From: JAKACA01 sp963735115
GTDB lineage: Bacteria; Actinomycetota; Acidimicrobiia; Acidimicrobiales; Bog-793
DNA length: 64,000 nucleotides
Assembly: GCA_963735115.1 (NCBI GenBank)
Contig: CAVTJR010000003.1
Coordinates: 1,178,001 to 1,242,000, forward strand
Direction of reading: 5' to 3'
The translations under genes and the position numbers were made by a program. Shown piece by piece: positions 7,258 to 15,308 of the stretch. Each line of letters begins with the position of its first letter. Position 1 is the first letter of the stretch. The notes beneath the pieces were generated by a model, which saw only the letters and a list, made by a program, of their open reading frames with translations, ran no database searches and was not told the DNA's origin.

Positions 7258-8904
7258 TCAAGGGGACCGCTTCCGGCCTCGGCTTCGACCTTCGGAGACC
7301 GCTTTGAGGCCCGAGCGGGCCTCGGCACGTTGCTCCGCCTCGAGACGTCCGAGCTCGACTTCGCCGTGCTCGACGAAGCTCATTGCACCGGCGAGGCTGC
7401 GGTGTCCGGCCTCCTCCGAGATGAGGCGATGCATCTCCTGCACGACCTTGCGGTAGGCGGGGTGGCCCTGGCTCGTGGAGCGGAGCTCGAGGACGTGCAT
7501 CGCCTCGCGGGCGTTCATCTGCATCGTAAAGCGGATGTTGTAGGCCAGGGCGACGGCATAGCCGCACATCTCCGGGAAGTACTTGGCGAGGCCGTCGTGG
7601 AGGGAACGCGAGCGTTCCAGCGACTCCACGAAGGGGTCCTGCAGGCCCGCCTCTTCGACCAGCTCCGGGACGTCGTACCCGAGATCGGTCCCGAGCGGCT
7701 GCCAGTCGATGCTGAGGAGACGGTGGCGCTGCAGGTCGCGGAAGGCGCCGTAGTCGGCGACGATGTCGAATCGGTACTCCGTGCGCTCGAAGGCTCTGCC
7801 GGGTCGGTGTCGGCGGTTGCGGCGGTTTCCGACGTAGGCGGCGAGCAGCGCAGCCCGTTCCTCAGCGGAGAGCCTGCGCACGCGCCGGAGCAGCTCGGCT
7901 TCGGGCAGGTTTGTCTGGCTGTAGCAGATAGCGGCCAGCACCTTGTCCTCGCCGGCGGGGTCGAAGTCCGTCAAGGTGACACGGGCCCCCGGCTGAGGTG
8001 CCTTGACGGGCCAGTAGCCCCGCACGACCTCGTTCGTGTCGTCCTCGGTGGCGCGGAGGTAGTCGCTCCAGGTACCGCCCCGCTCGGGGCGGTCGACACG
8101 CGTGAGGAACGAGGGGATGACCTTGCGCAGCTCCTCGAGCATGAGATCGGCATACCGCCGAGCCTCCGGGAGGGGGTGGGAGCGCATGCGCAACAGCAGC
8201 AGCTCGTAGCTCTGGCCGGTGCCGTAGATGCCGACGTTGGACAGGGACCCGGCAGGCAGCAATCCCCGCAGGGCGTCGAGGGCAGCGGCCCGGACGGCCT
8301 GGCGGTGGGCCATGGCGGACACGCCCGGCGGCGCCGGTGAGCGCTGTTGCAGATAGGTCCGCAGCTTGGGGAGGAGTGCTCCGTACGTGTCGAACATGCG
8401 GTCCATCTCCCCCACGTAGCGGGCGCCGAAGGGGGAATCGAGAATGCTCGGCTCACGCACGTAGCGGTAGTGGCCGGAGTCGAGGCGCACGTCGTAGTCG
8501 ATATAGCGCGTGGACTGTTCGAGGTAGGACATCAGTCGCCCGCGTTCGAGGATCTTCGTGAGCACGTTGGAGGCCTGCTCGCAAGCGAGGTGGACACCCC
8601 CGAGCTGGGCGACGGAGTCGTCGCCGTACTCGCTGAAGACGCGCGCGTACAGCTGCTCGGCCCGCTTGAGGCCGACGGTGGCATCCAGCGTCGTGTCGCC
8701 GCTCACGTCGAGCTCGTCGACGAACTCGTCGAGGAAGAGGCGGCGGAGGCTCTTCGGAGAGCGCGAGTAGCGGGCGAAGAGGGCGCCCTTCACCACCTCA
8801 GGCAGGTTGATGAGGGCGAACACCGGCCCGTCGAGGTTCGTGAAGTAGCGCGAGAGGAGGGCTTGCTCCTCCGCGGTAAACGAGTCGGGTGCCGGTTTCG
8901 ACAT
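7258..8904 (-). CDS. Tandem-duplicated ThyX-like (FAD-dependent thymidylate synthase family) protein
   Basis: 548 residues, about twice a normal ThyX (220-250). The first half carries RGRLMSYLEQSTRY (121-134), which aligns with the ThyX motif RHRxxSxNxxSxRY but has Gly for His. Its C-terminal motif is GQSYELLLLRMRSH (230-243). The second half carries RHRLLS (393-398) but lacks the SxRY part; it has NAREAMHVLELRSTSQGH (464-481), equivalent to the substrate-binding NARSLxxFLxLRxxxxAQ region. Each half thus keeps complementary pieces of the flavin/dUMP site. ThyX methylates dUMP using FAD and methylene-tetrahydrofolate; whether this double form does so is unproven. It is the last gene of the lepB-tat-helY run, 12 nt after helY. 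Confidence 0.82.
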   Translation of the reverse strand: MSKPAPDSFTAEEQALLSRYFTNLDGPVFALINLPEVVKGALFARYSRSPKSLRRLFLDEFVDELDVSGDTTLDATVGLKRAEQLYARVFSEYGDDSVAQLGGVHLACEQASNVLTKILERGRLMSYLEQSTRYIDYDVRLDSGHYRYVREPSILDSPFGARYVGEMDRMFDTYGALLPKLRTYLQQRSPAPPGVSAMAHRQAVRAAALDALRGLLPAGSLSNVGIYGTGQSYELLLLRMRSHPLPEARRYADLMLEELRKVIPSFLTRVDRPERGGTWSDYLRATEDDTNEVVRGYWPVKAPQPGARVTLTDFDPAGEDKVLAAICYSQTNLPEAELLRRVRRLSAEERAALLAAYVGNRRNRRHRPGRAFERTEYRFDIVADYGAFRDLQRHRLLSIDWQPLGTDLGYDVPELVEEAGLQDPFVESLERSRSLHDGLAKYFPEMCGYAVALAYNIRFTMQMNAREAMHVLELRSTSQGHPAYRKVVQEMHRLISEEAGHRSLAGAMSFVEHGEVELGRLEAEQRAEARSGLKAVSEGRSRGRKRSP

Positions 8905-8916
8905 GCCCCGTTGAGA

Positions 8917-11070
8917 TTACGAGGCGGCGGTGCCCACAGCGTGGATGCTTCCGTCGGGCTCCTCCACCGTCACGGCCGAGGACGCCGCCACGACGCCCCG
9001 CTTGAGACGCGTGGCCGCTGCCGCCGCCGCCGAGCGAACAGACGGGTCGGGGGCGACCTCGGCCAACTGGCGAAGCAGGTCGATGACCTGCTTCATGTTG
9101 CGGACGAAATCTCCCCCGGTCATGACCTGGCGCGACGAACGGCCTCGTCGCCCGCTGCGATCCCCCGTGCTCGATCCCGGCTCGAGCACCCGCCGCAGGT
9201 CGCGGCCGCGTCCCCAGTCCCGCGCCAACTGGGCGAAACCCCCATCCACGCCCCGCGTCACCGGCAGGGCCAGGGCCCGCTCGGACTCGCCGAGATCCTC
9301 GGAGAGGGCCGCGATCGACTCGATCGTTGCGGCGATGACGCCCGGGGGGGCTTGCAAGCTCCCCTCGCGCTCACGGCGGGCCTCGAAGCAGAAGCAGGAC
9401 ACGACCGCCGCGAGAGCGGCCGGCTCGAGGCCGTTCAAGAGCCCTGCCCGCAACGTCTCGGCGATGAGGAAATCCGCCTCGTGGTAGAGCCCGGCCAGCA
9501 TCTCGCCGGCCTCTGTGACCGACCAGCCGCGTACGTACCCGCGGGCCGACAGGACCTCGAGGACGGCGTCGAGCTGGTGACCGAGATCCTCCTCGGAGAG
9601 GTACTGGGCGAACGATGAGGTCACGATGCGAGTTGCTTCCGCCCGGTCGAAGCGGCGCACGAGGCTGACGGCGAGGTTGTAGGTCGGCCGGAAGGACGAG
9701 GTGAGGGCCCTGCCGGGTGCGCCGGCGAGGCGGGCGACGTCGTCAAAGGTGTGAAACGGCGAGGCGAGCACGACGGCGTAGCCGACCTCGTCGATGCCGC
9801 GGCGCCCGGCTCGCCCCGTCAGCTGGGTGTACTCGCCCGGCGTGAGCTCGGCGTGACCGGCGCCGCTGTACTTGGTGAGATCCTCGATCACGACTGAGCG
9901 CGCCGGCATGTTGATGCCGAGGGCGAGGGTTTCGGTTGCGAAGACGACCTTCACGAGCGCTTCGGTGAAACATGCCTCTACGGTCTCTCGGAACGGCGGC
10001 ACCATGCCGGCGTGATGGGAGGCGATGCCCGCCTCGAGAGCGGCTACGAAGCGCCCGTAACCGAGCACGGCGAGATCGTCATCGGAGAGGGCCTCGACGT
10101 GGACCTCGGCGATCTCCCGGATCCGCCCCCGCTCGGCCACCGACGTGAGCCGCAAGCCCTCGTCCAGGCAGTAGCGGACGGCGTCGTCGCAGCCGGCCCG
10201 CGAGAAGACGAAGTAGATGGCCGGCAGCAGGCCGGCGTCGTCGAGTCGCTCTACGGTCTCCGCACGTCTCGGGCGGTAGGTGCGGCTACGGCGGCCCTGA
10301 GGGCCTCCTGGCGGCAGCTGTGGCCGGGTACGCGGCCTGCGTGCGGGCGGGCCATGGCGGAGCAGCAAGGAGTCGAGCTCGATGGCTTGTGGGTTCGGCT
10401 TGCCGTCGAGGAAGGTCGGCAGCAGGCGGACGCCCTCTGACGAGCGATCGCCGATGGCGAAGAGGTTGCGCAGCTCGATTGGGCGGCGGTCCTCGCGCAC
10501 GATCGCCGTGTCGCCTCGCACCTGCCCGATCCAGTCCGCCAGCTCTTTGGCATTGGCGACCGTGGCCGACAGACAGACGAGCACGACCTCGCTCGGGGCG
10601 CCGAGGATGACTTCCTCCCAGACGCCTCCCCGGTAGCGGTCCTCCAGGAAATGCACCTCGTCGAGCACGACGTAGCCGAGCGAGGAGAGCCCCGCCCGTT
10701 CGGAATGGATCATGTTTCGGAGGACCTCGGTCGTCATGACGACGACGCGGGCACCGCCGTTGATGGAGTTGTCGCCCGTGAGGAGGCCGACCTGGTTGGC
10801 GCCGTGCGCCTTGCGCAGGTCGGAGAACTTCTGGTTCGAGAGGGCCTTCAGTGGGGTCGTGTAGTAGGCCTTGACGCCGCTGCGCAGGGCGAGGTGGACG
10901 GCGTAATCGGCCACGACGGTCTTGCCCGACCCCGTCGGTGCCGACACGAGTACGGATCTACCGGCGTCGAGGGCGTCGAGCGCCTCGAGCTGGAAGCGGT
11001 CGAGCGCATAGCCGCGGGTGGCAAGGAAGCTCGCCCGCGCATCTACTCCCGCCGGCGTCCCCGGCGTCAC
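8917..11070 (-). CDS. helY: Ski2/Mtr4-like DEAD/H-box RNA helicase HelY
   Basis: 717 residues. Superfamily 2 helicase motifs appear in order: Walker A APTGSGKT (44-51), TTPLKALSNQ, DEVH (137-140), LSAT, then the second RecA domain with ASHHAGM, FATETLALGINMPA and motif VI QLTGRAGRRG. The C-terminal half matches the Ski2-like helical region. Mycobacterial HelY is about 900 residues; this copy is shorter, mostly in the C-terminal part and around a basic Arg/Pro-rich insert at roughly residues 240-275. It is likely an ATP-dependent RNA helicase acting in RNA turnover (family inference). The GTG start overlaps the tatC stop by 4 nt (GTGA), as expected for translational coupling. The gene order helY-tatC-tatB matches Mycobacterium tuberculosis Rv2092c-Rv2094c. 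Confidence 0.9.
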   Translation of the reverse strand: MTPGTPAGVDARASFLATRGYALDRFQLEALDALDAGRSVLVSAPTGSGKTVVADYAVHLALRSGVKAYYTTPLKALSNQKFSDLRKAHGANQVGLLTGDNSINGGARVVVMTTEVLRNMIHSERAGLSSLGYVVLDEVHFLEDRYRGGVWEEVILGAPSEVVLVCLSATVANAKELADWIGQVRGDTAIVREDRRPIELRNLFAIGDRSSEGVRLLPTFLDGKPNPQAIELDSLLLRHGPPARRPRTRPQLPPGGPQGRRSRTYRPRRAETVERLDDAGLLPAIYFVFSRAGCDDAVRYCLDEGLRLTSVAERGRIREIAEVHVEALSDDDLAVLGYGRFVAALEAGIASHHAGMVPPFRETVEACFTEALVKVVFATETLALGINMPARSVVIEDLTKYSGAGHAELTPGEYTQLTGRAGRRGIDEVGYAVVLASPFHTFDDVARLAGAPGRALTSSFRPTYNLAVSLVRRFDRAEATRIVTSSFAQYLSEEDLGHQLDAVLEVLSARGYVRGWSVTEAGEMLAGLYHEADFLIAETLRAGLLNGLEPAALAAVVSCFCFEARREREGSLQAPPGVIAATIESIAALSEDLGESERALALPVTRGVDGGFAQLARDWGRGRDLRRVLEPGSSTGDRSGRRGRSSRQVMTGGDFVRNMKQVIDLLRQLAEVAPDPSVRSAAAAAATRLKRGVVAASSAVTVEEPDGSIHAVGTAAS

Positions 11071-11828
11071 TTGCCGAGAAGCCTGCCGACGACGATGGCG
11101 CCTTCGTAGAAGAGGGTGAGCGGGATGACGAGGGCCATCATCGAGAACGGGTCAGAGCTCGGCGTGATGAAGGCCGAGAAGATGACGATTCCGAGGAAGG
11201 CGTACCGCCTCACCCGCTTGAGGGAAGCCGGCTTGATCACGCCGGCCAGCTCGAGGCCGACGAGCACGGCGGGGAATTCGAACGTGATGCCGAAGATGAC
11301 GATAAGCAGGCAGATGAGATCGATATAGCTCTGCACCGAAACGGCGGAACTGATCCCCGGTCCGCTTTGCTTCAGCAGCCAGGTGAGACCCTTTGGGTAG
11401 ATGAAGTAGGCCGTGAAGCCCCCGAGGAAGAACAGGACAACGGTGGCGAAGACGAACGGGAGGGCGTAGCGACGCTCGTTCGCCTTCAACCCGGGGGTGA
11501 CGAACTTCCACAGCTGCCACAAGATGATGGGCAGACCGATGACGAGGCCACCGTAGGCGCACACGTTGAGCCGCGTCGTGAAACCTTGCAGGGGCGCCAG
11601 AGTCGTCAGGAGGCAGCTGGCGACGGAGTGCGCCTGGCTGCGACAGGCGATCTTGTACGGCCGCGTGAGGAAGGTCAGGATCGGGTCGTAGAACAGGTAG
11701 CAGAAGACGGCGCCGCCGGCGAAGGCGCACACCGAGATGACGAGCCGCCGGCGGAGCTCGGTGAGGTGCTCGAGCAGCGTCATGGCGTCGGGAGAAGGAC
11801 GCTCCTCCTTACGCAAGGTTCTTGACAT
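11067..11828 (-). CDS. tatC: Sec-independent translocase subunit TatC
   Basis: 253 residues with six predicted membrane helices. The N-terminal cytoplasmic signature LLEHLTELRRRL (18-29) recognises the twin-arginine signal peptide in this family, and the conserved FGITFEFP motif appears in the middle. TatC forms the receptor core of the twin-arginine translocase for folded proteins, working with the TatB-like protein encoded just upstream. A GGTGAG sequence lies just before the ATG. Its stop overlaps the helY start, and the tatB stop is 53 nt upstream. Confidence 0.95.
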   Translation of the reverse strand: MSRTLRKEERPSPDAMTLLEHLTELRRRLVISVCAFAGGAVFCYLFYDPILTFLTRPYKIACRSQAHSVASCLLTTLAPLQGFTTRLNVCAYGGLVIGLPIILWQLWKFVTPGLKANERRYALPFVFATVVLFFLGGFTAYFIYPKGLTWLLKQSGPGISSAVSVQSYIDLICLLIVIFGITFEFPAVLVGLELAGVIKPASLKRVRRYAFLGIVIFSAFITPSSDPFSMMALVIPLTLFYEGAIVVGRLLGK

Positions 11829-11881
11829 CGCTCACCCCCCGAGACCGTCCAGCAGTCGGTTCCCGGCTCTCGGCCGTCGCC

Positions 11882-12484
11882 TCAGTTCCAGCTCGGTTCG
11901 TCGAAGGAGACCGATGCCTCCATGCCGAGCTCGCCAGAGGCGGCCGAGGAGGGCACGGGCGCAAGGATCGAGCCGCTGGCGTAACCGGGACCGGATGCCC
12001 CGACAGCGTTCCACCCAGCCGGCAGCTCTGAGTGCTCGGCGTGCGCCTCGACGGCAGACGTCCGCCACTCCGAGGTGCCACGAGGTGAGCGGCCACGCCC
12101 GCTATCCGTAGCCGCACGGTTGCCCGGACGAGAGCCGGCGCCGGCAAGCTCGCTACCGCTGTCGCTGATCGACCCGAGCAGCGGCGTCGCCATGACGGCA
12201 TCGGTGGCGGCTCCGGCGGCGGCCGCGCCCTCACCGCTCGAGCTGCTCGTGATCATGCCGCTCAGGTATCCGGTGATCCCCCGCGATGGCAGTACCGGGA
12301 TCTTCGGCAGGTCGAGGTCCGGCATGGCGCTGCGCACCTCCGCCTCCAGACGGTCGCGGAGCTTCGTCAGCTCGCGCCAGGCCGACCCGAGCTGCCGGGC
12401 CGCTTTCGGCAGGCGCTCCGGTCCGAGGATGATCACCGCCAGCAGGAGGACGATGAGGATCTTGGCGGGGTCTAGGCCACCCAT
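11882..12484 (-). CDS. tatB: Twin-arginine translocase TatA/TatB-family subunit (TatB-like)
   Basis: 200 residues. The single N-terminal membrane helix (KILIVLLLAVIILGPERLP) ends in the conserved GPERLP hinge, followed by an amphipathic helix RQLGSAWRELTKLRDRL. The Glu in the helix region and the long tail argue for TatB rather than TatA. The last 130 residues are Gly/Ser/Ala-rich and probably disordered. The ATG at 12484 is chosen because a TAGTGT box lies 7 nt upstream, the leaderless arrangement seen at many genes here. A GTG at 12493 is an in-frame alternative but overlaps that box. No separate tatA is seen in this window. Confidence 0.88.
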   Translation of the reverse strand: MGGLDPAKILIVLLLAVIILGPERLPKAARQLGSAWRELTKLRDRLEAEVRSAMPDLDLPKIPVLPSRGITGYLSGMITSSSSGEGAAAAGAATDAVMATPLLGSISDSGSELAGAGSRPGNRAATDSGRGRSPRGTSEWRTSAVEAHAEHSELPAGWNAVGASGPGYASGSILAPVPSSAASGELGMEASVSFDEPSWN

Positions 12485-12491
12485 GGCGAGC

Positions 12492-12497
12492 ACACTA
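12492..12497 (-). promoter_or_regulatory. -10 box TAGTGT, leaderless start of tatB
   Basis: The reverse strand reads TAGTGT, then 7 nt, then ATG. It would give tatB-tatC-helY an internal promoter in the 26-nt gap after lepB. Confidence 0.45.
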
Positions 12498-12519
12498 CTG
12501 GGCGCTCGGCCCCTGGTGG

Positions 12520-13116
12520 CTACGGGATGAGGAAAACCGGGTGCCCGTGGCGCCAGACGATGAGAAAGACCCGTCCGATGATCGTGCTACCAGGGATGGG
12601 GCCCCAGTGGCGGCTGTCGTAGGAGTCGGTGCGGTTGTCGCCCATCATGAAGTACTCCCCCTTTGGGATCGTCTGGGTCCTGATCTGCTGGCCGAGGGGC
12701 GTGCCCTTCGGCAGCCATGGCTCCGCCAGCGGCTTGCCATCGATGTAGACGGTGTTGCCCTTCGACGAGATGGTCTCGCCGGGCAAGCCGATGATGCGCT
12801 TGACGAGGTCCTCGTTGAGCGGTCCCTCCGCGTCCCCCTTTGGGTGATCGAAGACAACGATGGCGCCTCGCTGCAAGCTGAAGCCGAACTTCTGCACGAG
12901 GATGCGGTCGCCGATCTGCAGGGTCGGGTACATCGAGCCGGTAGGCACAAAGAACGTCTGCACCACGAACAGTCGCAGCAGGATGGAGACGATCGCCGCC
13001 ACGACGATGACCATGAGCCAGCCGACCGCCCAGTGGCGCTGCCGACGCTGCGGAGGCGCCGCCGGCGTAGCCGACCCCGGGGTCTCGACCTCGAGGTCGC
13101 CCGTCGACGCGCTCAC
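12520..13116 (-). CDS. lepB: Signal peptidase I (second tandem copy)
   Basis: 198 residues. One membrane anchor at about 32-52 leads directly into the catalytic serine motif VPTGSMYPTL (Ser61). The general-base lysine is in EDLVKRIIGLPGE (Lys106), and the C-terminal conserved box is GDNRTDSYDSRHWG. All residues for Ser-Lys dyad cleavage of secretory signal peptides are present. The GTG start overlaps the stop of the upstream paralogue by 4 nt (GTGA). The two copies differ mainly in the N-terminal tail and around residue 95. Their placement with tat genes suggests a protein-export operon. Confidence 0.93.
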   Translation of the reverse strand: MSASTGDLEVETPGSATPAAPPQRRQRHWAVGWLMVIVVAAIVSILLRLFVVQTFFVPTGSMYPTLQIGDRILVQKFGFSLQRGAIVVFDHPKGDAEGPLNEDLVKRIIGLPGETISSKGNTVYIDGKPLAEPWLPKGTPLGQQIRTQTIPKGEYFMMGDNRTDSYDSRHWGPIPGSTIIGRVFLIVWRHGHPVFLIP

Positions 13117-13727
13117 TGGATGTGGAAGACCGGGTGGCCGTGGCGCCAGATCACGACGAGCACTTTGCCGACGATGAGACTTGCCGGCAGGTCACCCCAC
13201 TCCCTGCTGTCGTCGGAGTCCTGACGGTTGTCGCCCATCATGAAGTACTCACCCTGCGGGATCTTGTGCCGCTTGATCTGCATCCCGAGCACGGTGCCTT
13301 TCGGCAGCCATGGCTCCGCCAGCGGCTTGCCGTCGATGTAGACGGTGTTGCCCTTCGACCAGATCGTCTCGCCGGGCAGGCCGATGACCCGCTTCACGAG
13401 ATCCTCGTGGTTGACGTCAGCGGTGTCGGCGGGCGGCTGCCGGAACACGAGGATGCTGCCCCGGTTGATCGTGTAGCCCACCTTCAGCACGAGTATCCGG
13501 TCGTAGAGCTGCAGGGTTGGGAGCATCGAGCCGGTCGGCACGAAGAACGTCTGCACGACGAAGACGCGCAGCAGGATCGCCAGGGTGGCGGCGATCACGA
13601 ACACCAAGCCCAGACCGACGAGGCCGTGATGCCGGCCGGGACGCTGACTGCCCCCTTCCCCGCTGCGAATCGCCCAGGAGTCGCTCGTCTCGGCCGGATC
13701 GATGTCCACGGTCGCCGGCCCGCTCAA
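13113..13727 (-). CDS. lepB: Signal peptidase I (first tandem copy)
   Basis: 204 residues. Membrane anchor at about 37-58; catalytic Ser67 in VPTGSMLPTL; Lys112 in EDLVKRVIGLPGE; GDNRQDSDDSREWG box near the end. It is closely similar to the next gene, so a tandem duplication is clear. The only start giving the full N-terminus is TTG at 13727, preceded by AGCAGG. A GTG at 13709 is possible but has no ribosome site. A short leaderless open frame precedes the gene at 13767-13796. Confidence 0.9.
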   Translation of the reverse strand: MSGPATVDIDPAETSDSWAIRSGEGGSQRPGRHHGLVGLGLVFVIAATLAILLRVFVVQTFFVPTGSMLPTLQLYDRILVLKVGYTINRGSILVFRQPPADTADVNHEDLVKRVIGLPGETIWSKGNTVYIDGKPLAEPWLPKGTVLGMQIKRHKIPQGEYFMMGDNRQDSDDSREWGDLPASLIVGKVLVVIWRHGHPVFHIQ

Positions 13728-13766
13728 CCGCGCCTGCTCTCGTCGCCAACACGCTCCGCTGGGACG

Positions 13767-13796
13767 TCACACACCTTCGGGAAGGCTCTCGTTCAT
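13767..13796 (-). CDS. Possible 9-codon leader peptide upstream of lepB
   Basis: An ATG at 13796 follows a TAGTCT box by 8 nt and opens a frame encoding MNESLPEGV, ending in TGA 39 nt before the TTG start of lepB. The promoter-to-ATG spacing matches leaderless genes elsewhere in the window. Whether it is translated is unknown; it could be a chance ATG within an ordinary 5' leader. Confidence 0.25.
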   Translation of the reverse strand: MNESLPEGV

Positions 13797-13804
13797 CGGC
13801 GCTG

Positions 13805-13810
13805 AGACTA
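13805..13810 (-). promoter_or_regulatory. -10 box TAGTCT, likely promoter of the lepB-lepB-tat-helY-thyX operon
   Basis: The reverse strand reads TAGTCT between the pafA stop and lepB. A start near 13798 would give lepB a leader of about 71 nt. No other promoter-like box is seen in the 102-nt gap. Confidence 0.4.
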
Positions 13811-13829
13811 CCCGGCGGACGACCGGCCC

Positions 13830-15188
13830 TCAGATCGCCTCGATGAGGCGCTCCACTCGCTCGTCGTGCGAACGGAAGGGATCCTTCAGCAGCACGGTCC
13901 GCTGAGTCTGGTCGTTCAGCTTGAGGTGGACCCAGTCGACGGTGAAGTCGCGACGCTTCTCCTTCGCCCGGCGGATGAACTCGCCTCGCAGCCTCGCCCG
14001 CGTCGTCTCCGGCGGGTGGTCCATTGCCTTCGTGATGACGTCGTCGGTGACGATCCGCTCGGCGCCTCCCTGGCGCTGCAGGAGATAGAAGATGCCCCGC
14101 CGCCGATCGACGTCGTGATACTGCAGGTCGAGCAGGGCAACGCGGGGGTGACCGAGCGGGAGCTGGTGGCGCTCCCGATACGCCTCGACGAGGCGGTGCT
14201 TCATGACCCAGTCGCACTCGCGGTCGAGGCTGAGAGGGTCCTTCTCGATGCCTTCGATGCAGTGTTGCCACATCTCGAGGACCCGATGCTCGAGGGGCGG
14301 CAACCCGCGCTGCTCGTCGAAACGGATCGCCCGCCCGAGGTACTCCTTCTGGATGTCGAGGGCACTCGCCTCCCGCCCGTTGGCGAGCCTCACGAGTCGC
14401 CGGCACGTGATGTCGTGGCTGATCTCCCGGATGGCGCGGATCGGATCCTCCAAGGTGAGATCCCGCAGGACGACTCCCGGCTCCTCCAACATGCGCAGGA
14501 GAATGGAGGTCGCCCCCACCTTGAGGAAGGTGGCGTACTCACTCATGTTGGAGTCGCCGACGATGACGTGCAGGCGGCGGAACCGTTCGGCGTCCGCATG
14601 CGGTTCGTCACGGGTGTTGATGATCGGGCGGCTCCGCGTCGTTGCCGACGACACCCCCTCCCAGATGTGCTCGGCGCGCTGCGAGAGGCAGAACATCGCC
14701 CCCCGCGCCGTCTGCAGCACCTTGCCTGCGCCCGAGTAGATCTGCCGGCTGACGAAAAACGGGATGAGCACCTGGGCATAGTGGCTGAAGTCATCGCGGC
14801 GGCTCGTCAAGTAATTCTCGTGGCACCCGTAGGAGTTGCCGGCCGAGTCGGTGTTGTTCTTGAACAGGTAGACAACGCCGCGGATGCCTTCGTCGCGCAG
14901 CCGCGCCTCGGCGGAGCGGACGAGACCCTCGAGGATGCGCTCGCCCGCCTTGTCATGAGCGACGAGGTCCTCGATCGAGTCGCACTCGGGAGTGGCGTAC
15001 TCCGGGTGACTGCCGACGTCGAGGTAGAGCCGGGCGCCGTTCTCGAGAAAGACGTTGCTCGACCGGCCCCAGCTGACGACGCGGCGAAACAGGTAGCGAG
15101 CGACTTCGTCGGGGCTCAACCGTCGCTGCCCCCGAAGGGTGCACGTCACGCCGTACTCGTTCTCGAGCCCGAAGATGCGCCGATCCAT
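13830..15188 (-). CDS. pafA: Pup-protein ligase PafA
   Basis: 452 residues from the ATG at 15188, nearly collinear with mycobacterial PafA. The N-terminus reads MDRRIFGLENEYGVT. The ATP/Mg and catalytic region contains RLYLDVGSHPEYATPEC, whose Asp is the proposed base. YLFKNNTDSAGNSYGCHENY, IINTRDEPHADAE and DWVHLKLNDQTQRT are conserved. PafA uses ATP to join the C-terminal Glu of deamidated Pup to lysines of target proteins, marking them for the proteasome. The start is supported by homology and by a TACGGT box 8 nt upstream; the frame extends 12 codons further without homology. No pafB/pafC genes follow, unlike mycobacteria. Confidence 0.97.
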   Translation of the reverse strand: MDRRIFGLENEYGVTCTLRGQRRLSPDEVARYLFRRVVSWGRSSNVFLENGARLYLDVGSHPEYATPECDSIEDLVAHDKAGERILEGLVRSAEARLRDEGIRGVVYLFKNNTDSAGNSYGCHENYLTSRRDDFSHYAQVLIPFFVSRQIYSGAGKVLQTARGAMFCLSQRAEHIWEGVSSATTRSRPIINTRDEPHADAERFRRLHVIVGDSNMSEYATFLKVGATSILLRMLEEPGVVLRDLTLEDPIRAIREISHDITCRRLVRLANGREASALDIQKEYLGRAIRFDEQRGLPPLEHRVLEMWQHCIEGIEKDPLSLDRECDWVMKHRLVEAYRERHQLPLGHPRVALLDLQYHDVDRRRGIFYLLQRQGGAERIVTDDVITKAMDHPPETTRARLRGEFIRRAKEKRRDFTVDWVHLKLNDQTQRTVLLKDPFRSHDERVERLIEAI

Positions 15189-15196
15189 CCCGGACC

Positions 15197-15202
15197 ACCG
15201 TA
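15197..15202 (-). promoter_or_regulatory. -10 box TACGGT, near-leaderless start of pafA
   Basis: The reverse strand reads TACGGT, then 8 nt, then the pafA ATG at 15188. Confidence 0.45.
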
Positions 15203-15295
15203 GTGGGCGGGTACAGGTTGCCAACCGTTCTTGCCGACCGGCAGGGTGCCGCCAGGGTCACCTCACACTTGTACGCGCTGGTTCGGGCGCGGCCC

Positions 15296-15301
15296 TAACC
15301 T
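15296..15301 (+). promoter_or_regulatory. -10 box TAACCT, leaderless start of the DUF2007-like gene
   Basis: TAACCT is followed by 7 nt and the GTG at 15309. It shares a 120-bp divergent region with the pafA promoter. Confidence 0.45.
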
Positions 15302-15308
15302 TCTAGTC

